From CAZQLW01 sp964639875 (lineage in GTDB: Archaea; Nanobdellota; Nanobdellia; Woesearchaeales; GW2011-AR9), in assembly GCA_964639875.1 (NCBI GenBank), contig CAZXEM010000009.1, positions 1 to 21,179 of the forward strand: 21,179 nt of DNA. Direction: 5' to 3'. Below are positions 1 to 5,387 of the stretch, in pieces. Under the pieces are notes generated by a model. The model worked only from the letters and a program-made list of their open reading frames with translations, did no database searches and was not told where the DNA came from. Made by a program: the position numbers and the translations under genes. Numbering within the stretch: position 1 is the first letter of the stretch; every line of letters starts with the position of its first letter.

Positions 1-25
1 AAAAATAAGAAATTAACAAAATTGA

Positions 26-118
26 TCAAAGAAGATAAATATTATTATTCAATTTTTTTTTAAGTTGTTCAACATATTTTTCACTTGACCTAGACAAATC
101 TTTTATTTTTAATTTCAT
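26..118 (-). CDS. possible 30-residue small protein
   Basis: A short reading frame starts with ATG at 118 and ends with TGA at 26-28. It begins MKLKIKDLSRSSEKYVEQL and is rich in Lys, Leu and Asn, with a helix-like middle. A TATA-like stretch (ttttataac on the minus strand, around 145-154) lies about 33 bp upstream of the ATG. I recognise no family. It could be a real small gene, the start of a broken gene, or chance in AT-rich DNA. Apart from this frame, the first 216 bases show nothing but AT-rich intergenic sequence. Confidence 0.2.
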   Translation of the reverse strand: MKLKIKDLSRSSEKYVEQLKKKLNNNIYLL

Positions 119-216
119 TGATAAATATACTAAAATGACTTTATGTTATAAAACTTAAGTTTTTTTTATAATCTGTTAACAATAATCTTTTAAACTCAAA
201 CAATTTCCTTCTCAAG

Positions 217-732
217 ATGATTTGGTTATTAATCTTAAAAGCTTTGTACTTCTTCCTCCCGGCTTATGTTGCTAACATGTCTCCAGTTTTATTCAGATGG
301 ATCCCTTTTAGTAAACCTGTTCATGAAAAAATATTTGGTAGGAACAAAACTTGGCGAGGATTAATTACCGCTACGTTAATGGGGGGCATAATTTTCTATT
401 TACAAAAATTAGCTTATACTTCTGGGTTTACAAAAATAGCCCTAATTGATTATAATGGATTTACCGTTATGTTAGGATTATTTCTTGGATTTGGAGCAAT
501 CATAGGAGATTTAATTAAAAGTTATTATAAAAGAAAATTAGAGATCAAACCTGGCGATTCCTGGAAAGTCTGGGATCAAACAGATTTTGTTATTGGTGGA
601 ATTTTGTTTAGTTTCTTTATTTACATTCCCACTGTAGAAGTAATTGTGATTTTATTAATCATTAGTCCTTTATTACATATTGCGGTTAACCATCTTAGTT
701 ATTGGTTAAAGATTGGCAAAAGCAAATGGTAA
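217..732 (+). CDS. carS: CDP-archaeol synthase (CTP:archaeal lipid cytidylyltransferase)
   Basis: This integral membrane enzyme transfers CMP from CTP to 2,3-di-O-geranylgeranylglyceryl phosphate, giving CDP-archaeol, the precursor for attaching polar head groups to archaeal lipids. The 171-residue length fits the CarS/DUF46 family. There are four to five hydrophobic segments. The conserved cytoplasmic block lies at about residues 96-128: a GDLIKSYYKR stretch, then KPGDSW, then DQTDF and a Gly pair, which is the CarS signature related to bacterial CdsA. An N-terminal GRNKTWRG motif (residues 41-48) is also typical. The ATG at 217 is preceded by a TTTTAAAC-type box around 187-195, about 26 bp upstream, which suggests a leaderless transcript. 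It converges with a CDP-alcohol transferase gene 16 bp downstream that may consume its product. Confidence 0.93.
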   Translation: MIWLLILKALYFFLPAYVANMSPVLFRWIPFSKPVHEKIFGRNKTWRGLITATLMGGIIFYLQKLAYTSGFTKIALIDYNGFTVMLGLFLGFGAIIGDLIKSYYKRKLEIKPGDSWKVWDQTDFVIGGILFSFFIYIPTVEVIVILLIISPLLHIAVNHLSYWLKIGKSKW

Positions 733-748
733 TTAACCAAAATTAACT

Positions 749-1309
749 TTAAGCAAATCTCTTTTTAATGAACCATTGCAACTGGAGAGCTAAAGAATAA
801 ATTGTGAAAACTCCCCCTACTAAATAACCAACAATTAATAATGGTTCGTAGATAACATAAATTGCTGCTCCAATCACAGTTCCTGTTCTAATGAAAATTA
901 CTGGAGATTCTAAATTTGAAGAGAAGTGGATTAACTGAGTTAAAACATAAAGTCCAAAAATGATAAAAAAGTAATAGTCTTGTAAATGTAAAGCAACTTT
1001 TAACAAAATTAAAAAAGCGATAGTTCTATCTGTAATCAAATCAAAATATTTCCCAAATTTAGTTGGGTGAGAAGCTTTAGCAATTAAACCGTCCAAGCCG
1101 TCAGCAAGAAGATGCACCGCAGCCAAGATTATAAACAACAAATGGTTAGAAAAAAGAAAGTAAACCGATACTATCCCTATAATTAGTGAAAACGTGGTCA
1201 TCATGTTCGCAGAGATGCCAAACTTTAAGAAAAACTTTCCAACTTTATTTCCATTTCTAGTTTTGAAAATTCTAAAATTCTCTACAATATCTTGGGAAAA
1301 ACTTTTCAT
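749..1309 (-). CDS. CDP-alcohol phosphatidyltransferase family protein
   Basis: This 186-residue membrane protein belongs to the family that swaps CMP in a CDP-lipid for an alcohol (glycerol phosphate, inositol phosphate or serine) to make archaeal polar lipids. The Asp signature is at residues 70-94: D70, D73-G74, A77-K78, G86, D90 and D94, all at the cytoplasmic end of a membrane segment. Two departures from the usual D-x2-DG-x2-AR-x8-G-x3-D-x3-D motif are visible: Lys replaces Arg at 78, and only seven residues, not eight, separate it from G86. About six hydrophobic segments can be seen. The head-group alcohol cannot be told from sequence. The neighbouring CarS gene, which would supply CDP-archaeol, supports an archaetidyl transferase role. 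The start is ATG at 1309, 28 bp from a TATA box at 1334-1340. Confidence 0.85.
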   Translation of the reverse strand: MKSFSQDIVENFRIFKTRNGNKVGKFFLKFGISANMMTTFSLIIGIVSVYFLFSNHLLFIILAAVHLLADGLDGLIAKASHPTKFGKYFDLITDRTIAFLILLKVALHLQDYYFFIIFGLYVLTQLIHFSSNLESPVIFIRTGTVIGAAIYVIYEPLLIVGYLVGGVFTIYSLALQLQWFIKKRFA

Positions 1310-1316
1310 CAGAAAG

Positions 1317-1340
1317 ATATATATAACAGAGACTATATAA
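1317..1340. promoter_or_regulatory. interlocked divergent promoters
   Basis: Only 41 bp separate two divergent start codons (1309 minus, 1351 plus). Two TATA boxes lie in this gap. The one at 1317-1325 (atatataa-type) is centred about 30 bp upstream of the plus-strand ATG at 1351. The one at 1334-1340 (tatataa, ttatata on the minus strand) is centred 28 bp upstream of the minus-strand ATG. Each box therefore sits closer to the gene it does not serve, and both transcripts would start at or next to the ATG. Confidence 0.55.
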
Positions 1341-1350
1341 AAACTTTCCG

Positions 1351-2010
1351 ATGCAAAGAGTATTCATTGAAACTAAATATGAAGGTAAATTAAGTTTACC
1401 AAGTAATTTAATAGAACAATTACCAAAAAAAATAGTTTTAGCTATGCCCGTACAATTTCTGGACTTTTTAGATAAAATTAAAGAACAATTAGAATCTGCT
1501 GATAAAGAAGTAATTTTGTTCAAAAGCAAGCACGGCAAACATCTCGGACAAATTTTAGGTTGTGCAGTAGAAAAGTTTCCTGGAGATTATCAAGCTTTTC
1601 TGTACATTGGTGATGGTAAATTTCATCCAACAGCTTTATTGTACGAAAATGAAAAAGAAGTTTACTGTTATAATCCATTTAATGATCATATTGAAATCTT
1701 AAACCAATCTTATATAGAAAAAGTTCAGAAGAGAAAGAAAGGTCAACTTGCTAAATTCTTATCTTCAGATAACATTGGAATTCTTGTTACCAGTAAATCT
1801 GGCCAAAATCAAAGTAAGAAAGCTGAAGAATTACGTTTAAAACTAGAGGAGAAAGGTAAAAACGCATTTGTCTTCATCGCCGATGAAATTAATTTCAATT
1901 CTTTGGAAAATTTTAATTTTATTGATGTCTGGATTAATACAGCCTGTCCGAGGATTATGGACGATTTTAAATGTTTGAATCTTCGTGATTTAACAGAAAT
2001 TGGATATTAA
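1351..2010 (+). CDS. Dph2-like protein lacking the first domain
   Basis: This 219-residue protein matches the second and third domains of archaeal Dph2, the radical-SAM-like enzyme that moves the 3-amino-3-carboxypropyl group of SAM onto a histidine of elongation factor 2, the first step of diphthamide synthesis. Archaeal Dph2 is usually about 320-340 residues, with one [4Fe-4S]-ligand Cys in each of three domains. Here the domain-2 block QILGC (C71) followed by LYIGDGKFHP, and the domain-3 block NTACPR (C199), are both clear. Domain 1 with its Cys is missing. The start cannot be extended, because a divergent gene and both promoters occupy the 41 bp upstream. It could be a subunit partnering a separate domain-1 or full-length paralogue, as in eukaryotic Dph1-Dph2, or a repurposed Dph2. 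The family call is firm; the activity is not. Confidence 0.8.
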   Translation: MQRVFIETKYEGKLSLPSNLIEQLPKKIVLAMPVQFLDFLDKIKEQLESADKEVILFKSKHGKHLGQILGCAVEKFPGDYQAFLYIGDGKFHPTALLYENEKEVYCYNPFNDHIEILNQSYIEKVQKRKKGQLAKFLSSDNIGILVTSKSGQNQSKKAEELRLKLEEKGKNAFVFIADEINFNSLENFNFIDVWINTACPRIMDDFKCLNLRDLTEIGY

Positions 2011-2091
2011 GAGAATTTCTCTCTGAAAGTTCTAATTTTTCATGATTCTTCAATTCTCTCGTCGAATACCCGACGGATAAAACACGAAACA

Positions 2092-2170
2092 TTTATATAC
2101 CTCAAAGATTTCTCTCAGCTTAGAAAACCAGGGGGTTTTCACAATTAAAAAACAAATAAAAAAGGAGGAG
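2092..2170 (+). promoter_or_regulatory. promoter, leader hairpin and strong Shine-Dalgarno of the Lys-rich protein gene
   Basis: A TATA box (tttatata, 2092-2099) lies about 80 bp before the ATG, so the mRNA should carry a leader of some 50-60 nt. The leader holds a small inverted repeat, gaaaacc (2123-2129) and ggttttc (2134-2140), forming a 7-bp stem with a 4-nt loop, and a near-perfect Shine-Dalgarno GGAGGAG at 2164-2170, 7 nt before the ATG. Many neighbouring genes appear leaderless, so this looks like a highly translated gene. Confidence 0.6.
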
Positions 2171-2177
2171 AAAAAAA

Positions 2178-2645
2178 ATGGCAGAAGTTGTAGCAAAATG
2201 TGGAGTTAAAAAAGAAAAAGGTTACCTTTATTTCTTAGACAAAAATGGCAATGTATCCTGTGCAGAAATGAGCAGAGCTGGTCGTAAGAAAGGTCGAGTT
2301 AAGAAAAAAGTAGTAGCTAAAGTAGGTGTAAAGAAAGAATCTGGTTATCTATACTTTGTAGATAAGAAAGGTAACGTAGCTAGAGCAAAAATGGCTCGAG
2401 GCAGAAAGAAAGGTAAAAAGAAAGTTGCTAAGAAAAAAGCTGTAAAGAAAAGAAAAGTTGCTAAAAAGAAAGTAGCAAAGAAAAAGCCAGCTAAAAAGAA
2501 AGTAGCTAAGAAGAAGCCAGCTAAAAAGAAAGTAGCTAAGAAGAAGCCAGCTAAAAAGAAAGTAGCAAAGAAGAAGCCAGCTAAAAAGAAAGTAGCTAAG
2601 AAAAAGCCTGCTAAGAAGAAACCAGCTAAGAAAAGAAAGAGATAA
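2178..2645 (+). CDS. Lys/Ala/Pro-rich histone-H1-like DNA-binding protein
   Basis: The 155-residue product has two parts. The N-terminal part contains two copies of a ~27-residue unit (residues about 7-33 and 48-73) with the shared core GVKKE-GYLYF-DK-GNV, an aromatic Gly-rich pattern like a small beta domain. Only the first copy has Cys (two residues). From about residue 75 the chain is an unstructured, strongly basic tail built mainly from a 10-residue unit, AKKKVAKKKP, repeated about five times. Such tails resemble eukaryotic histone H1 and bacterial Hc1/AlgP and usually coat nucleic acid. The strong leader and terminator suggest high expression as a chromatin-like protein. Binding to DNA or RNA is inferred from charge alone; the N-terminal unit is not one I can name with certainty. 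Confidence 0.75.
   Translation: MAEVVAKCGVKKEKGYLYFLDKNGNVSCAEMSRAGRKKGRVKKKVVAKVGVKKESGYLYFVDKKGNVARAKMARGRKKGKKKVAKKKAVKKRKVAKKKVAKKKPAKKKVAKKKPAKKKVAKKKPAKKKVAKKKPAKKKVAKKKPAKKKPAKKRKR
2455..2636 (+). repeat. in-frame 30-bp tandem repeat encoding the basic tail
   Basis: The tail is encoded by about five copies of a 30-bp unit containing gctaaaaagaaagtagc. The copies are nearly identical at the DNA level, differing mainly by A/G changes at third codon positions. Such a coding minisatellite can change copy number in steps of 10 residues. Confidence 0.8.
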
Positions 2646-2672
2646 ATTCTTTTTTTTTATTTTTTTATTTTT
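2646..2672 (+). terminator. oligo-T terminator
   Basis: Directly after the TAA stop comes a run of T residues broken by two single A residues (ttcttttttttta then tttttttattttt). No stem precedes it. This is the usual form of intrinsic archaeal terminators. Confidence 0.6.
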
Positions 2673-2729
2673 ACCATTATATTCTCAAATTTGATTAACT
2701 TTATAAATTTCTAAACAATATGACTTAAC

Positions 2730-3584
2730 ATGCCAGATTTTGATCCCAAAAATAAACTTAATGAACTTAATGCTAAAGAATGGTTGAAATTTACTAAAAC
2801 GTGGTTCATCCATAACCCGCCGCCGAGAAAAAAAGCAGAAATGTTACATCCAGCGAAATATCCAGAAGATATGATTGAAAAGTTCATTAAATTCTTTACA
2901 AAACCAGGAGAGGTTGTTTTTGATCCATTCTTAGGTACTGGTTCAACTTTAATTGCTTCCCATAACACACAAAGAAATGGCATGGGGATAGAACTGCAAC
3001 AAAAGTATGCGGACATTGCTAAAGAAAGATTAAACAAATTAGAAGGACAATTAAAATTGGGAGAAGATGGAGCAAAGTTACAATGTAAACAATTGGTTAT
3101 CCAAGGTAACTCTGCGAATTTAGATTACGTCTGGCAACAGTATCAATTGCCTAACATTGATTTAGTGATTACTTCTCCACCGTATGGGATGATGCTTAAC
3201 AAAAAAAGTCTTGCTGCTAAAGATAGGGAAGAAAAAGATCTTGATACAAAATATAGTGATGACGAACATGATTTGGGTAACGCAGAAAATTATGAAGAGT
3301 TCCTGAAACGCTTAGTTGACATTTTTATAAAAATTAAACCCAAAGTTAAAGATGGTGCATATCTTGTTGTAATTTTACAGAATTATATGCACAAAGGTAA
3401 TTATATTACCCTAGCATGGGATTTTGCTAAAGAGATGACAAAATATTATCAATTACGGGGAGAAAGAATATGGTGCCAAGATAATAAAACGTTATACCCT
3501 TATGGATATAGGTACAGTTATGTCCCTAATGTCCATCATCAATATTGTTTAATTTTCAAAAAATTGGAAGAGGTAGAAAAATAA
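2730..3584 (+). CDS. N4/N6 amino-methyltransferase (DNA modification type)
   Basis: This 284-residue enzyme should transfer a methyl group from SAM to an exocyclic amine of cytosine or adenine. Residues 39-52 carry the HPAKYPEDMIEKF block (motif X), followed at 64-73 by FDPFLGTGST (motif I, SAM binding) and at 148-152 by TSPPY (motif IV, catalysis). Family beta enzymes usually have SPPY first and the FxGxG motif last, so the order here (X-I-IV) is circularly permuted, gamma-like. No long target-recognition domain separates the motifs; it may lie in residues 153-284. SPPY favours N4-cytosine, but this is not decisive. A TATA box at about 2700-2708 sits 26 bp upstream of the ATG. The next gene overlaps it by one base (TAATG), suggesting a coupled modification-restriction pair. 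Confidence 0.83.
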   Translation: MPDFDPKNKLNELNAKEWLKFTKTWFIHNPPPRKKAEMLHPAKYPEDMIEKFIKFFTKPGEVVFDPFLGTGSTLIASHNTQRNGMGIELQQKYADIAKERLNKLEGQLKLGEDGAKLQCKQLVIQGNSANLDYVWQQYQLPNIDLVITSPPYGMMLNKKSLAAKDREEKDLDTKYSDDEHDLGNAENYEEFLKRLVDIFIKIKPKVKDGAYLVVILQNYMHKGNYITLAWDFAKEMTKYYQLRGERIWCQDNKTLYPYGYRYSYVPNVHHQYCLIFKKLEEVEK

Positions 3585-4162
3585 TGGAAGAAGAAAATCC
3601 ATTAAATAATTACTTACACCATCAAGTACCGGAAGAGTTACTTACTTTCTTTAGAAAACAAGCTGAACAAAAAATTGAAGCTGAAAAATGGGCAGGAAGA
3701 AACAAAGAAGTTAAAATTCAAAACTTTGTCCATTGCTGGGTAACTGAAGAAGCTTTCAAACAAATTCTTATCAAAGAAAAAAAATGGTTCAGACATCGTG
3801 GATTATATTTTGGTGATTCTGCTGGAGCAGGAGCAGATTTTACAGTAAAAATTAATGGAAAAGAAGTTTCTGTCGGGTTAAGAAGTGTAGCTCCAGAATC
3901 TTTAAACACGTTCAAATCTGTTGCATATCCAGATGACAGATTTAGGGATGAGAAAGAAAAAATAGCAGATTTCCATATTGTTTGTAACCATGAAAACGGT
4001 TTTACTAAATTTTATGGAATAATTTCTAAAGAGGAATTATTGCGAGCTTTACAATTCTCACCAACATTATATAGTAGAAAAAATCAAGAAAAGTTTAGAA
4101 CTATTCCTTTAGAAAGATTTAAACACGATAAAATGTTGAACCTGATTTCCGATTTGGAATAG
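3584..4162 (+). CDS. candidate restriction-endonuclease-like partner of the methyltransferase
   Basis: The 192-residue product starts at ATG 3584, which shares its A with the TAA stop of the methyltransferase (TAATG). A purine-rich GGAAGAGG lies just upstream, so translational coupling decides this start over a longer in-frame ATG at 3545. I do not recognise the family with certainty. Residues 81-101 (GAGADFTV, then KEVSVGLRS) and 128-153 (ADFHIVC, later YGIISKEELL) have the beta-strand pattern of a PD-(D/E)XK nuclease core, with D85 as the possible first acid. However, the position where D/E-x-K should appear reads S-V-G. It may be a diverged or inactive nuclease, or a specificity protein. 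The gene order is the main reason for the call. Its last 44 bp overlap the convergent acyltransferase gene. Confidence 0.45.
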   Translation: MEEENPLNNYLHHQVPEELLTFFRKQAEQKIEAEKWAGRNKEVKIQNFVHCWVTEEAFKQILIKEKKWFRHRGLYFGDSAGAGADFTVKINGKEVSVGLRSVAPESLNTFKSVAYPDDRFRDEKEKIADFHIVCNHENGFTKFYGIISKEELLRALQFSPTLYSRKNQEKFRTIPLERFKHDKMLNLISDLE

Positions 4163-5285
4163 AAGGTAACTTATGTTGTACTAAACCATTATTTTGAATA
4201 TAATGAAAAACTTCTCCTGGAGAAAAACTTCTTTTTTGTTTAATTGCTTCATCTTTAAGTTCTAAAAGAATCTCTCTTTGTAAATCATTATTAGGAACAG
4301 GTAAACCATACATTTCATAAACATGTTTAAGATTCTTTAAACCGCTTGAAACGCCAATAGCAATTCCAAAACCAGCATTAGCATTGTAAACAACTTCTCC
4401 ATTTTCTCTTGCTTTAAGAATAGCATCAACATGAATACCTGCTTCGTGAACTTTTGCATAATTACTTCCAGGTTCAGCAGGACCAATACCAGCATAATTC
4501 TCAACAAGTTCTGAAGTGATCTCTAATTGTTTATAATCAACACCATTGATGATGAATCCCATTTGTTTTAAAGTTTTAAGAACTTCTTCGGTAGGAGCAT
4601 TGCCTGCTCGGTCACCAATACCAGTAAATGTTGTTGAAATGCCATCAGCGCCAGCCAAGATGCCTGCAATAGTATTATCTACTGCATTACCTTCATCATT
4701 ATGACAATGCATTAAGATTGGTACGTGGACATTACTTTTAAGATAAGAAATTCTTGTCTCTGTATCATCAGGATTTGCATTCCCAAATGTATCGCAATAA
4801 ATAAAATAATCCATCAAACCAGTATTACTATTAATATAATTGACCATAAAATCTAAATCTGCTTCAGCGGTACCTTCTCCTGCCAAACCACAATTAAGGC
4901 CTAAACTTTTAGCATAATTTAATCTTGCTTTTGTACAAAGTAAATTTGATTCTCGAGTAAGTTTTTTAGCTTTCATCAAACTATCGGATAATGAACTAAT
5001 AACAATAATATTATCTGCTAATTTACTACACCCATAAATTTGTTCCCTTTTCATCGGTGTTGCTAAAGTTACAGGAACTCCTTTAAAATGAGCGTAACCT
5101 GCAATGTCTTCATGCATTGGATGCATAGAAGGCATAATATCAATATTATATAATGAACTACCTAGCGCCTTTTGAGTACTTTCAATTATTTCTCGCATTT
5201 CCTGAGCTTGAAAAGTAACTAAAGGTTGTTGTTGTCCATCTCTCAGTGTTTCGTCCGAGATCATTAAATCAATACTTTTTACCAT
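4119..5285 (-). CDS. LeuA/homocitrate synthase-like (DRE-TIM) acyltransferase
   Basis: This family condenses acetyl-CoA with a 2-oxo acid in a metal-dependent Claisen reaction (isopropylmalate, homocitrate, citramalate or Re-citrate synthases). The 388-residue TIM barrel shows SDETLRDGQ at 10-18 (Arg15 and Asp16, catalysis and metal), the HCHND metal motif at 193-197, the GIGDRAGNAPTEEVL family signature at 222-236, and HEAGIH at 280-285, typical of synthases rather than HMG-CoA lyase. The C-terminal LeuA dimer/feedback domain is absent, so it is homocitrate- or citrate-synthase-like in length. No other leucine or lysine pathway genes lie nearby, so the substrate cannot be fixed. A TATA box (cttataaat, about 5319-5327) lies about 38 bp upstream of the ATG. 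The 3' end overlaps the convergent nuclease-like gene by 44 bp. Confidence 0.82.
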   Translation of the reverse strand: MVKSIDLMISDETLRDGQQQPLVTFQAQEMREIIESTQKALGSSLYNIDIMPSMHPMHEDIAGYAHFKGVPVTLATPMKREQIYGCSKLADNIIVISSLSDSLMKAKKLTRESNLLCTKARLNYAKSLGLNCGLAGEGTAEADLDFMVNYINSNTGLMDYFIYCDTFGNANPDDTETRISYLKSNVHVPILMHCHNDEGNAVDNTIAGILAGADGISTTFTGIGDRAGNAPTEEVLKTLKQMGFIINGVDYKQLEITSELVENYAGIGPAEPGSNYAKVHEAGIHVDAILKARENGEVVYNANAGFGIAIGVSSGLKNLKHVYEMYGLPVPNNDLQREILLELKDEAIKQKRSFSPGEVFHYIQNNGLVQHKLPSIPNRKSGSTFYRV

Positions 5286-5362
5286 TTTCTTTATGAGAAA
5301 GCAATTTTGCAGTTAATCATTTATAAGCGTTTCGGTTTTATATATAATGTATATGCTTTTTA

Positions 5363-5387
5363 GAATTGAAAAAGAAAAGAAAAAAAA
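5363..5387 (-). terminator. oligo-T terminator of the surface-protein gene
   Basis: On the minus strand, right after the TAA stop at 5388-5390, a T-rich run follows (ttttttttcttttctttttc). No hairpin is evident, as expected for archaeal oligo-T termination. Confidence 0.55.

Noticed and set aside
2455..2636. CRISPR-like 30-bp periodicity
   Set aside because: There are no unique spacers; the repeats are contiguous, in frame and encode AKKKVAKKKP.
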